From assembly GCA_016936395.1 (NCBI GenBank), contig JAFGXY010000021.1, forward strand, positions 1 to 53,971: 53,971 bases of DNA, written 5' to 3'. The notes beneath the pieces were generated by a model. It worked only from the letters and a program-made list of their open reading frames with translations, was not told the DNA's origin and made no database searches. Both the position numbers and the translations under genes were made by a program. Below, one piece after another: positions 26,914 through 34,694 of the stretch (the first letter of the stretch is position 1; each line of letters begins with the position of its first letter). Origin of the DNA: Paracoccaceae bacterium (GTDB lineage: Bacteria > Pseudomonadota > Alphaproteobacteria > Rhodobacterales > Rhodobacteraceae).

Positions 26914-28851
26914 ATGATTGGGCGTGTCGAAACCAACGTGACTGAGCTTAATTCCCCCTGCGCGGCCCCTGACACCCCAGCCAACCCCTTGGCAGCAGGG
27001 CAGGCTTCGGCACGGTTGCGTCTTCTGGCCACCAGCGATCTGCACATGCACATCGCCGCGCATGATTATCACGCTGACCAGCCGTGCTTTCGCAAGGGTC
27101 TTGCCATGACCGCCAGCTTGATCGCGCAGGCAAGGGCCGAGGTGCCGGTGTCGGTGCTGTTTGACAACGGCGATTTTCTGCAAGGCAGCTCGTTGGGCGA
27201 TTATGTGGCACAACAGGCGCTTCACCCGCACCCGATGGTGCAGGCCATGGCGCATCTGGGCTATGATGCGGTCAATATCGGCAATCATGAGTTTTCGCAC
27301 GGCTTCGACACCTTGACCAAGGCCCTTGCAGATGCGCCGTTTGCCTGCCTTTCTGCCAATACGACGCCCGCTCCGGGCAGCGCCTCGGCCCGCTTCAAAC
27401 CACCCTGGACCCTGATTTCCCGTGAAATCACCGACAGCAACGGGCAGCGCCACCAGCTTTTGATTGGCGTCATCGGTGTGTTGCCGCCAGAAACCCAAGT
27501 CTGGGACAAGCAGGCCATCGCTGGCCGGGTGTGCATGGCCCCGATGACCGCGACCATCGCGCAGCATCTGCCCACGCTGCGCAAGGCCGGGGCCGATCTG
27601 GTGGTGGTGTTGGCACATTGCGGCCTTGGCGACGGCCATTATGGCCACGGGCTGTCCGACGGGGCACAGCAGGACGGGGCCCAACAGATCGCCGCCCTGC
27701 CGGGGGTGGATGCGGTGGTGATGGGCCATGTCCACAGCGTGTTTCCAGGTCCCGACATCCCCGCACGCCCGGGCGTTGATCCGGTGCGGGGCACGCTTTG
27801 CGGCAAACCTGCCGTGATGCCGGGGGCTTACGGATCACATCTGGGGGTTATCGACCTTGACCTTGCCCATGGGCCTTCGGGCTGGACGGTGACTGGCCAC
27901 CGTGTCGAAGCCCGCCCCATCTTCCGGCGTGACGCGCATGGGCACGCCATGCCGACGGTCACCCCCGATGCGCGGGTCGAGGCCTTGATCCGGCCGATGC
28001 ACCTTGCAACGGTCGACTGGGCCCGCAAACCCATCGCGCGAACCCCGCGGCCGCTTCACAGCTATTTCGCGATGGTGGCGGATTGCGCGACCACCCGGCT
28101 GATCAACCATGCGCAGGCCGATTATGTTGCCATGCGCTTACGCGACGGGCCGCACGCTCCGCTGCCGGTCCTGTCGGCCACCGCCCCGTTCAAGGCCGGA
28201 GGCCGAGGCGGGCCGGACAATTTCACCTTCATCCCGGCGGGCGATCTGCTGCTGCGCCATGCCGTCGATCTTTACATGCACCCCAACACCGTCATGGCCC
28301 TTCGCCTGACGGGTGCAGCGCTGCGCATCTGGCTGGAACGCTCGGTGCAGGGCTTTCGCAGGGTCATGCCGGGCGCGGCAGATCAGCCGCTGATCAACAG
28401 CGATCTGCCGTCCTTTCTGTTCGATACGATCCTTGGCCTGACCTATGAGATCGACCTGTCGTCACCCGGCGCAGACCTGGGCGGCTGCCGCATTCGCAAT
28501 CTGTGCTGGCAAGGCGTGCCGCTTGATCCGGCGCAAGACTTCATTCTGGCCACCAACAGCTATCGCGGGTCGGGCAGCGGCGGCTTTGCCCCGGTTGACG
28601 GCGCGTCGGTCGTGCTTGCCGATCAGGTGACAAATCGCGATCTCCTGATCCGCTACCTGACTGACAACCGTCTTGACGACAGCTGTTTCACAGCCCCGCC
28701 CGCCTGGCGGTTCCGTGCGCTTCCCGGCACTTCGGTGTTGTTTGAAACCAGCCCATTGGCGGCCCCGTTCATCGCCGATCACCCCAGCCTGCAGATGCAG
28801 CCCCTTGGCCGCACACCCAACGGCTTTTTGCAGGTGCGGCTGTTGCTTTAG
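26914..28851 (+). CDS. cpdB: 2',3'-cyclic-nucleotide 2'-phosphodiesterase / 3'-nucleotidase (CpdB-like)
   Basis: 645 residues with the two-domain 5'-nucleotidase architecture. The metallophosphatase domain has ATSDLHMHI (metal Asp/His), DNGDFLQGSS, GNHEFSHG, AHCGLG and GHVHSVFPG. The C-terminal substrate domain has INSDLPSFLFD and TNSYRGSGSGGF, the aromatic/Gly-rich pocket of CpdB. It would degrade 2',3'-cyclic nucleotides and 3'-nucleotides. E. coli CpdB is periplasmic, but here the N-terminus (MIGRVETNVTELNSPCAAPD) shows no signal peptide, so the enzyme may be cytosolic or exported in another way. It is divergent from nudC. Confidence 0.9.
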   Translation: MIGRVETNVTELNSPCAAPDTPANPLAAGQASARLRLLATSDLHMHIAAHDYHADQPCFRKGLAMTASLIAQARAEVPVSVLFDNGDFLQGSSLGDYVAQQALHPHPMVQAMAHLGYDAVNIGNHEFSHGFDTLTKALADAPFACLSANTTPAPGSASARFKPPWTLISREITDSNGQRHQLLIGVIGVLPPETQVWDKQAIAGRVCMAPMTATIAQHLPTLRKAGADLVVVLAHCGLGDGHYGHGLSDGAQQDGAQQIAALPGVDAVVMGHVHSVFPGPDIPARPGVDPVRGTLCGKPAVMPGAYGSHLGVIDLDLAHGPSGWTVTGHRVEARPIFRRDAHGHAMPTVTPDARVEALIRPMHLATVDWARKPIARTPRPLHSYFAMVADCATTRLINHAQADYVAMRLRDGPHAPLPVLSATAPFKAGGRGGPDNFTFIPAGDLLLRHAVDLYMHPNTVMALRLTGAALRIWLERSVQGFRRVMPGAADQPLINSDLPSFLFDTILGLTYEIDLSSPGADLGGCRIRNLCWQGVPLDPAQDFILATNSYRGSGSGGFAPVDGASVVLADQVTNRDLLIRYLTDNRLDDSCFTAPPAWRFRALPGTSVLFETSPLAAPFIADHPSLQMQPLGRTPNGFLQVRLLL

Positions 28852-28929
28852 CAACCTTTCGCCCCAGTTGCGCCTCTGCTAGGGCTGGCCACGACAGGGT
28901 TTCGACGGCCCAAGCACAGGAATGCCGCG

Positions 28930-29565
28930 ATGTTTGATGCCATTCTGTTCGATCTTGACGGCACCTTGGTCGATACCGAGCGATTGTCGCTGCAATCGGG
29001 TGCCAAGGCCTTTGCCGACCACGGCCACCCTGCGGTTGACGATCTGCTGCACCGACTGATCGGGATCGACCAGACCACCGGCGCCGATCTGATCCGCGCA
29101 CAGTGCCCCGGCATTGACGTGATCAGCCTTGAGGCGGCCTGGCAGGCCAATTTCCTGGCGCTGCAAACCCGGCACCTGCCGCTGAAGCCGGGGGCTGCGG
29201 ACATCGTGTCGGCCTTGCGCCACAGCCATGCGCTGGCGGTTGTCACCTCGTCGCGCCGTGACCCGGCCGAGGCGCGCCTGGTGCAGGCCGGGCTGCGACA
29301 GGCGTTTCGGCTGGTGGTGACGCGCGATGATGTGTCAGACCCCAAGCCGCATCCCGCTCCCTACCTGCTGGCCGCGCGCACCCTTGGCATTGATCCCGCC
29401 CGCTGCCTTGTGTTCGAAGACAGCGAAGCGGGGGCAAAATCGGCATGGACCGCCGGCATGACCGTGGTGCAGGTGCCCGACATCGTGCCTCCATCGGGCC
29501 AGTTTGCGCATCACATCGCCGCCAGCCTGACCGATGGTGCGCGTTGGGCCGGGGTCTGGGCTTAG
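28930..29565 (+). CDS. HAD-family phosphatase, beta-phosphoglucomutase-like
   Basis: 211 residues. Motif I FDLDGTLVDTE, motif II VVTSSRRD, motif III K in DPKPHPAPY and motif IV VFEDSEAGAKSAWTAGM are all present, with a small helical cap between I and II. This layout fits the subfamily of sugar-phosphate phosphatases and beta-phosphoglucomutases. The exact substrate is not predictable. It begins 78 bases after the cpdB-like gene and ends just before the ffs promoter. Confidence 0.88.
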   Translation: MFDAILFDLDGTLVDTERLSLQSGAKAFADHGHPAVDDLLHRLIGIDQTTGADLIRAQCPGIDVISLEAAWQANFLALQTRHLPLKPGAADIVSALRHSHALAVVTSSRRDPAEARLVQAGLRQAFRLVVTRDDVSDPKPHPAPYLLAARTLGIDPARCLVFEDSEAGAKSAWTAGMTVVQVPDIVPPSGQFAHHIAASLTDGARWAGVWA

Positions 29566-29568
29566 GGC

Positions 29569-29597
29569 TTGCAAAAGCGGCGGCGCTGTCCTATCTG
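29569..29597 (+). promoter_or_regulatory. Promoter of the SRP RNA gene
   Basis: TTGCAA (29569-29574) and TATCTG (29592-29597) are separated by exactly 17 bases and place transcription start at about 29603, where the SRP RNA stem begins. The -35 element overlaps the end of the HAD gene region. Confidence 0.6.
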
Positions 29598-29602
29598 GGC
29601 AT

Positions 29603-29699
29603 CGAGAGGTTGGCGCGGGCGAGCGCCTCGCCAACCCGGTCAGGTCCGGAAGGAAGCAGCCGTAACGAGCCCCGCTTGGGTCGTTGTCCAGCCTCTCAC
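29603..29699 (+). ncRNA. ffs: Signal recognition particle RNA (4.5S, small bacterial type)
   Basis: The conserved domain that binds Ffh is unmistakable: GGTCAGGTCCGGAAGGAAGC at 29638-29657, followed by AGCCGTAACGAG. The outer stem is formed by GAGAGGTTGG (29604-29613) and CCAGCCTCTC (29688-29697), 10 bp with one G-U pair. At about 97 nt it is the Alu-less small type. It directs membrane proteins, such as the many encoded here, to the Sec machinery. The ends are estimated from the stem and promoter. No T-tract terminator follows. Confidence 0.95.
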
Positions 29700-29703
29700 C
29701 TGC

Positions 29704-29952
29704 CACCTTCAGTGCCATCTGAACCGTAAAGCGGCGTATTTAGGGGGCGGCTTGCGCCGGTTTCCGGGCCGGAATGCAGTTGGCCGCAGACCTGGAATGA
29801 CCATCTTGTGTCGGGCCCGACATCAAGTCGAGGTTGCGCTCAGCGAACCATCATGCCCGATGCACCCCTTGATCGACAGCACGGGCATCACGACCAAGGC
29901 AGGCCCGACAGACCGACCAGCCACAAGCTCTTTGATCTTCAGGCGTTGATGA
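29704..29952. other. Non-coding stretch between ffs and the tetR gene
   Basis: No convincing gene. It contains a perfect 14-bp palindrome TGTCGGGCCCGACA (29809-29822), with a partial echo GGCCCGACA at about 29912. On the minus strand a short stretch at about 29850-29945 reads like protein (LKIKELVAGRSVGPALVVMP), which may be the remnant of a lost gene. It marks the left edge of the accessory module. Confidence 0.4.
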
Positions 29953-30597
29953 TCATTGCCGCGACGAAGACCGCGCCAATGTCGCTGACAGGTGAGATGC
30001 GGCCAATGCGCGGGCTGTGTGCGCAAAGCTCGGATCGCGTGCGTGTTGCGCCGCAACGATCGCCCCATCGATCAACAGGGCCAGGCTGCGCGTGGTTTCT
30101 GCCACGTCTTCCACACCCAACTCCAAGGCTTGCGCGCGAAGCCAGGTCAACACATGGTCCTTGTGCAGGTCGGCCGCGCGGCGCAGCACCGGGTTGCCAG
30201 TGTCAGACTCGGCCACGGCGTTTATGAAGGGGCAACCGTAAAACCCCGGATCGGCGAACCAATCCTCCAGAACGTCAAACACAGCCAGAATCCGGTCCTG
30301 TGCCGAGCCGCCGACCTTTGCCAGCCGGTCAAAGAACCACCGCCGCCATGTCTGCCCCTCGGCATCCAGCACCGCGGCAATCAGCTCGTCCTTCGAGCGG
30401 AAGTGATTGTATAGCGTCGCCTTGGCCGTTCCTGCCCGCGCAAGGATCGCGTCAATCCCTGTCGCCGCAAAACCGTGGTTGCAAAAGAGATGCGAAGCCG
30501 ATGCCAGAATACGCTCGCGCGGCGTGTTGGCAGGCAAAGCCGCGAAACTCCAGACGTCGCACTCACTCCGACGCGTCACGCCAAAACCGTCATCCAT
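29953..30597 (-). CDS. TetR-family regulator
   Basis: 214 residues from MDDGFGVTRRSECDVW (ATG 30595-30597). The N-terminal helix-turn-helix is clear: PRERILASASHLFCNHGFAA followed by GIDAILARAGTAKATLYNHF and RSKDELIAAVL. The C-terminal ligand domain (about 90-214) contains DPGFYGCPFINAVAES, a pattern I know from AcrR-type TetR proteins with small ligands. It is divergent from the ABC-importer operon and most likely controls it; two related palindromes lie between them. The inducer is unknown, perhaps the imported compound or cyanate. Confidence 0.9.
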   Translation of the reverse strand: MDDGFGVTRRSECDVWSFAALPANTPRERILASASHLFCNHGFAATGIDAILARAGTAKATLYNHFRSKDELIAAVLDAEGQTWRRWFFDRLAKVGGSAQDRILAVFDVLEDWFADPGFYGCPFINAVAESDTGNPVLRRAADLHKDHVLTWLRAQALELGVEDVAETTRSLALLIDGAIVAAQHARDPSFAHTARALAASHLSATLARSSSRQ

Positions 30598-30707
30598 AAT
30601 GACACCCGTCCTTGTTCGCACGCCCTGCTGCCGGCCAGATCGGACGGCGACCAGGCATTCAGCAAAGATATGCCCGTCACCGTTCCCACAAAGCGGCGCA
30701 AGAAGCA

Positions 30708-30721
30708 AGACCGCTTCGTCT
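30708..30721. promoter_or_regulatory. TetR operator candidate 1
   Basis: AGACCGCTTCGTCT is a palindrome (AGAC/GTCT arms), embedded in AAGACCGCTTCGTCTATTT (30707-30725). It lies 110 bases upstream of the tetR start. The AGACCG...GTCT form resembles known TetR-family operators. It shares 14 of 19 positions with candidate 2. Confidence 0.5.
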
Positions 30722-30856
30722 ATTTACTGAAAGTGATGTGATTCGGCCGCATCTGCGCCAGAGCGCCATCACCCCCCGTCATCCGAACCAGAAAATGATG
30801 GAATCATCCGTGATCCGGGCGATTATGCGGCGTTTGGCTTGAAAACGGTACACATT

Positions 30857-30886
30857 ATTGGGCGCTTCGAAATTGGGCGCTTCGAA
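30857..30886 (+). repeat. Perfect 15-bp tandem duplication
   Basis: ATTGGGCGCTTCGAA occurs twice without a gap (30857-30871 and 30872-30886) in the control region ahead of the ABC ATPase gene. It would change the spacing between any upstream element and the operon promoter by one and a half helical turns. Confidence 0.95.
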
Positions 30887-30946
30887 AAGAGGCAGGCCTT
30901 TCTGCGATGCGGCGTTGACTCGGATGTCCTGCACAGAAAAGCAGAA

Positions 30947-30960
30947 AGAACGGTATGTCT
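30947..30960. promoter_or_regulatory. TetR operator candidate 2
   Basis: AGAACGGTATGTCT, within AAGAACGGTATGTCTATCT (30946-30964), is related to candidate 1 (14 of 19 positions over the longer form). It lies 43-56 bases upstream of the ATPase start at 31003, a good place for repression. A third partial match, AAAACGGTA, is at about 30842-30850. Confidence 0.5.
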
Positions 30961-31002
30961 ATCTTGGCCTGTCGGATGATCTGAACAATGCAAGGAAAGG
31001 CG

Positions 31003-31909
31003 ATGGCAGTGATGCAAGCGAACCCCAAGCCCGACACGCAGACGCCGCCCGTGCGCTCGGCCGCACGCTGGGTCAAAGGCGCGCATGTGGCGGTTCAGGG
31101 GCTGTCGCACACCTACCGCAAATCGAATGGGCTGGTCCTTGATTCCATCAAGGCTGGTCCTTGATTCCATCAATCTCGAGATCAAGAAGGGCGAGGTCGT
31201 CGCTTTGTTGGGCCGCTCGGGCTGCGGCAAGTCCACGCTTTTGCACATGGTGTCCGGCCTGACCCTGCCAAGCAGCGGCGAGGTCGTGATCAATGGCAAC
31301 ACTGTGCGGGGGCTAAGCCCGCGCTGGGTGATGATGTTTCAGGCGCCCTCGCTGTTTCCATGGATGACCGTTGCGCAGAACGCGGCTCTTGGCCTGCGTT
31401 TTGTCGGCCGGGCGTCCGACATTTCCGCTCGCGTGCCCGAAATGCTTGCCCTTGTCGATCTGGCCGGCTTTGCTGATCGCAATGCACAGGATCTGTCGGG
31501 CGGTCAGCAGCAACGCGTGGCGCTGGCCCGGTCGCTGGCACCCGACCCGGAATTGCTGTTGCTCGACGAACCGTTCTCGGCGCTGGACGCCTTCACGCGC
31601 CGGTCCTTGCAACGCGATGTGCGGCAGATCGCACGCCGGCTGGGCCTGACCCTGGTGCTGGTGACGCATGATGTGTCCGAAGCCGTGCGCATGGCTGACC
31701 GCGTGCTGGTGCTGGATGCCAATCCGGGCCGGATCGCCGAAGACACGGCCATCGACCTTGACGATGAGCAGCGCGAGGGCGGCTGCGAACGCTTCAATGC
31801 CGAACTCGTTCGCCTGATGGCAATCTACACGGCCGTCGCGCATGGCGCTCCACCTGAAACGCCGTCCGAGACCTTCGTCTCGATCGCCCCGAAATCGCAA
31901 CAAGCCTGA
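31003..31909 (+). pseudogene. ABC importer ATPase (SsuB/TauB/NrtD type), frame broken by a 22-bp duplication
   Basis: From ATG 31003 (GGAAAGG just upstream) the frame reads 53 codons, through GAHVAVQGLSHTYRKSNG, then stops at 31162-31164 inside the second copy of a 22-bp repeat. The rest continues one frame over: LVLDSINLEIKKGEVVALLG, Walker A GRSGCGKST, Q-loop MMFQAPS, signature LSGGQQQRVALA, Walker B ELLLLDEPFSALD, switch VTHDVSEA. Removing one 22-bp copy restores a 294-residue protein exactly. As it stands, only a start such as ATG 31085 (AAAGG five bases upstream) could make a protein with all core motifs, but without the first strand and the A-loop Tyr. It energises the importer with the next two genes. 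Confidence 0.85.
31130..31173 (+). repeat. Perfect 22-bp tandem duplication inside the ATPase gene
   Basis: Positions 31130-31151 and 31152-31173 are identical, starting GGCTGGTCC and ending CCATCAA. Each copy carries the inverted repeat TTGATTCCATCAA. The extra 22 bases (3n+1) shift the reading frame. Confidence 0.97.
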
Positions 31910-31922
31910 CAGAGAGAACCCC

Positions 31923-33200
31923 ATGACCGATTGCAGCAAACATCATCACACGCACGATCTGCACGCCGCCTGTTGCGGCCATGACGGAGACGACAAGATC
32001 GACCTCGGCCGTCGTTTCACACTCGACATGCTGGCCGGTGGTGGGCTTGCCGCGATGCTGGGCAGTTTCGCGGCTGGCCTACCGTCGATGGCGCGGGCGC
32101 AAAGCGATGATGTGGTGCGCATCGGCTATTTGCCGATCACAGATGCAACGCCCCTGCTGGTCGCGCATGCCAAGGGTTACTTTGCCGATGAAGGGCTTGA
32201 GGCCGAGCCGCCGACGCTGATCCGCGGCTGGCCCCCCCTGATCGAAGGCTTTGCTGCCGACAAGTTCAACCTTGTCCACTTCTTGAAGCCGATCCCGGTC
32301 TGGATGCGCTACAACAACAACTTCCCGGTCAAGATCATGGCCTGGGCGCATACCAACGGCTCGGCACTGGTGGTCGGTCAGCATACCGATGTTGTGGACT
32401 TCGGCGGCCTTGCCGGCAAGCAGGTGGCCGTGCCGTTCTGGTATTCGATGCACAACATCGTGTTGCAGTTTGCCCTGCGCACCCATGGCATCAAGGCAGT
32501 GATAAAGCCCGATGGCGCCCCGCTTGCGCCCGACGAATGCAACCTGCAAGTGCTGCCGCCGTCCGAGATGCCTCCGGCGCTCGCCGCGCGCAAGATCGAC
32601 GGCTACATCGTGGCTGAACCCTTCAACGCCTTGGGCGAGCTGAAGGCGGGTGCCCGGATGCTGCGCTTTACCGGCGACATCTGGAAGAACCATCCCTGCT
32701 GCGTCGTGTGCATGAATGAGAAGGTAACGAGGGAAAAACCCGAGTGGACCCAGAAGGTGATGAACGCCGTCGTGCGCGCCAGCATCTATGCCAGCGAAAA
32801 CAAGCTGGAGGTGGCCACCCTGCTGTCCAAGGATGGTGCCGGATACTTGCCGGCACCGGCCGATGTCGTGATCCGCGCAATGACCCTTTATGCCGACAAC
32901 CCCGACTACATCGCCAGCGGGGCAATTGCCAACGTCGACGAATATCGCAATGGCCGGATCGACTTTCAGCCCTGGCCCTATCCATCGGCGACCAAGCTGA
33001 TCGTCGAAGAGATGAACCGCACGGTTGTTTCGGGTGATACGACCTTCCTGAACGGGCTCGATCCTGACTTTGTCGTCAACGATCTTGTCAACTACGCGTT
33101 TGTGAAGGCCGCGCTGGAAAAATACCCGGCGTGGCGCAATGACCCCTCGGTCACCCAGGGCAGTGATCCCTACGTGCGTGAAGAGGTGCTGAAACTATGA
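31923..33200 (+). CDS. ABC importer substrate-binding protein (NitT/TauT, CmpA-like) with Tat signal
   Basis: 425 residues. The N-terminus MTDCSKHHHTHDLHAACCGH is unusually rich in His and Cys (three Cys, six His in the first 20). A Tat-like signal follows: LGRRFTLDML, a hydrophobic stretch, and a likely cleavage site ARA-Q near residue 60. The mature part starts VRIGYLPITDATPLLVAHAK, typical of the SsuA/TauA/NrtA/CmpA group that binds nitrate, cyanate, bicarbonate or sulfonates. Tat export implies folding before export. It begins 13 bases after the ATPase stop and overlaps the permease by 4 bases. Substrate is inferred only: cyanate or a related nitrogen compound. Confidence 0.88.
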   Translation: MTDCSKHHHTHDLHAACCGHDGDDKIDLGRRFTLDMLAGGGLAAMLGSFAAGLPSMARAQSDDVVRIGYLPITDATPLLVAHAKGYFADEGLEAEPPTLIRGWPPLIEGFAADKFNLVHFLKPIPVWMRYNNNFPVKIMAWAHTNGSALVVGQHTDVVDFGGLAGKQVAVPFWYSMHNIVLQFALRTHGIKAVIKPDGAPLAPDECNLQVLPPSEMPPALAARKIDGYIVAEPFNALGELKAGARMLRFTGDIWKNHPCCVVCMNEKVTREKPEWTQKVMNAVVRASIYASENKLEVATLLSKDGAGYLPAPADVVIRAMTLYADNPDYIASGAIANVDEYRNGRIDFQPWPYPSATKLIVEEMNRTVVSGDTTFLNGLDPDFVVNDLVNYAFVKAALEKYPAWRNDPSVTQGSDPYVREEVLKL

Positions 33201-34018
33201 CAGCACTCTCGGCCAATTCCGGCCTCAGGCTGGCCTTGCCATCGCTCAGCAGCCTGCGGGGTCTGGCGGTCGGGCTTCTTGGCATCACGCTGCTTCTGGC
33301 GCTGTGGTGGCTGGGCGGCTGGATGATTGCCAACGATCCCGACCTGTCGGCCTTTGCCGACTTTGCCCCTGCCCCGACCTTCGCCGCTCTGACCCAGATC
33401 GTGGCCTCGGGCGAGGTGATCGACATGTCGCTCCCATCGCTGGGCCGTGTTGGCCAGGGGATGATGATCGCGGCGCTGCTTGGCATTCCGGTGGGGATTG
33501 CCATCGGCCGCATCGGCTGGCTGCGCGAATTGACCAACGTGCCGTTTCAATTCCTGCGGATGATCTCGCCCCTGTCGTGGATGCCGCTTGCGGTCATGGT
33601 CTATTCGTCCTGGGACAGCGCGATCGTGTTCCTGATCGCGGTGGCGTCGATCTGGCCGATCCTGTTTTCCACGGCCGCCGGTGTGCGCCGGATCGACCCT
33701 GCATGGCTCAAGGTGGCGCGCAATCTGGGTGCCAACCCGCTCAGCATGCTGTTCGTGGTGATCCTGCCCGCCATTGCGGTTGATGTGCTGACCGGGCTGC
33801 GGCTGGCGCTTGGCGTGGCCTGGGTGGTTCTGGTGCCGGCCGAATACCTCGGCGTTACCTCGGGGCTGGGCTATTCGATCAACGATGCCCGCGACACGCT
33901 GGACTACGCCCGTCTTGCTGCCGTCGTCATGGTGATCGGGGCCATCGGTTTCATCCTCGATTACGCCTTCATGCTCGCCATCAAGAAATTCAACTGGGCG
34001 CGCGACACCGCGCATTGA
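33197..34018 (+). CDS. ABC importer permease (SsuC/TauC/NrtB type)
   Basis: 273 residues with six or so membrane helices. The first is LAVGLLGITLLLALWWLGGW; the coupling loop with the EAA motif is FSTAAGVRRIDPAWLKVARN followed by LGANPLSMLF. LPAIAVDVLTGLRLALGVAW is the characteristic family stretch. Its ATG overlaps the stop of the binding-protein gene (ATGA at 33197-33200), so both are made together. It forms the membrane pore of the module's importer. Confidence 0.92.
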   Translation: MTALSANSGLRLALPSLSSLRGLAVGLLGITLLLALWWLGGWMIANDPDLSAFADFAPAPTFAALTQIVASGEVIDMSLPSLGRVGQGMMIAALLGIPVGIAIGRIGWLRELTNVPFQFLRMISPLSWMPLAVMVYSSWDSAIVFLIAVASIWPILFSTAAGVRRIDPAWLKVARNLGANPLSMLFVVILPAIAVDVLTGLRLALGVAWVVLVPAEYLGVTSGLGYSINDARDTLDYARLAAVVMVIGAIGFILDYAFMLAIKKFNWARDTAH

Positions 34019-34058
34019 CCGACATTCCCACGCAACAGACACCAAGAGGAGAAAACCG

Positions 34059-34610
34059 ATGTCTGAACCTGCAACCGCACTGACCGGCTGCCTGGCGCCC
34101 GAGGGCCTCGACCCCATCGACAAGAACGGGCTGATGGCGCTGATCGAGGCCAACAAGGCCAATCCAAAGCTGATCAAGACGCTGAAATGCAAGACGGTGG
34201 CCGAAGGCCGGTTCCGCCACGCCAACTACATCCGCAACCTCGAACCCTATATCGTGGACGAACCACCCGGATTGTTGGGCGATGATACCGCGCCCAACCC
34301 GTCCGAGGCTTCGCTTGCGGCACTGGGGTCTTGCATCGCCGTGGGCCTGCACGCCAATGCCATCGCGCGCGGCATCAAGGTGCAGTCGTTGCAGGTCGAA
34401 CTGGAAGGTGACCTGAACATCACCGCGGTCTGGGGAACGGGCGACATTTCTGAAAAGCCGGTCGGCTTTACCGATGTCCGCATCAAGGTCGATATGAAAG
34501 CCGACTGCCCGCAATCGGAAATCGACGCGCTGATCGCACATGTCACCAAATGGTCGCCGGTGTTCAACACCTTCGCGCGCCCGGTCGCCATGGTCGCCGA
34601 AAGCGTCTGA
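34059..34610 (+). CDS. OsmC/Ohr-family protein
   Basis: 183 residues. Both redox cysteines of the family are present: C92 in ALGSCIAVGLHAN and C150 in DCPQSEID. The Arg/Glu partners of the active site are probably in the N-terminal half (EGRFRHANYIRN). OsmC proteins reduce organic hydroperoxides, and some relatives act on persulfide-like thiols. The gene lies between the importer and the flavoprotein gene and is followed by a strong hairpin. In this setting it may remove a reactive by-product of the pathway. GAGGAG lies upstream of the ATG. Confidence 0.85.
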   Translation: MSEPATALTGCLAPEGLDPIDKNGLMALIEANKANPKLIKTLKCKTVAEGRFRHANYIRNLEPYIVDEPPGLLGDDTAPNPSEASLAALGSCIAVGLHANAIARGIKVQSLQVELEGDLNITAVWGTGDISEKPVGFTDVRIKVDMKADCPQSEIDALIAHVTKWSPVFNTFARPVAMVAESV

Positions 34611-34620
34611 TCCAACACCT

Positions 34621-34650
34621 GGCCCCCCGCCGATCGTGCGGCGGGGGGCC
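34621..34650 (+). terminator. Strong GC hairpin after the osmC-like gene
   Basis: GGCCCCCCGCC and GGCGGGGGGCC form a perfect 11-bp stem around an 8-nt loop, 11 bases after the stop codon. Only a weak CTTTT follows 12 bases later. It may attenuate transcription or mark a processing site, giving the importer genes higher transcript levels than the enzyme genes downstream. Confidence 0.6.
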
Positions 34651-34694
34651 TGCTGACCTGCTTTTGGCCATGCCCCCTTACAAGGAACCCGGAG

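Larger units (their letters stand above)
30598..31002. promoter_or_regulatory. Divergent control region of the cyanase module
   Basis: A 405-bp stretch without a gene, more AT-rich than its flanks. It contains two TetR-type operator candidates, a 15-bp tandem duplication, and possible promoter elements (TTGGCT at 30835-30840 with TATT at about 30857). It holds the control elements for both the tetR gene and the ABC-importer operon. Confidence 0.5.

Noticed and set aside
31138..31173. TTGATTCCATCAA in each copy of the 22-bp repeat as an FNR box
   Set aside because: The spacer is 3 bases rather than 4 and the site lies inside coding sequence; it explains at most why slippage occurred there.
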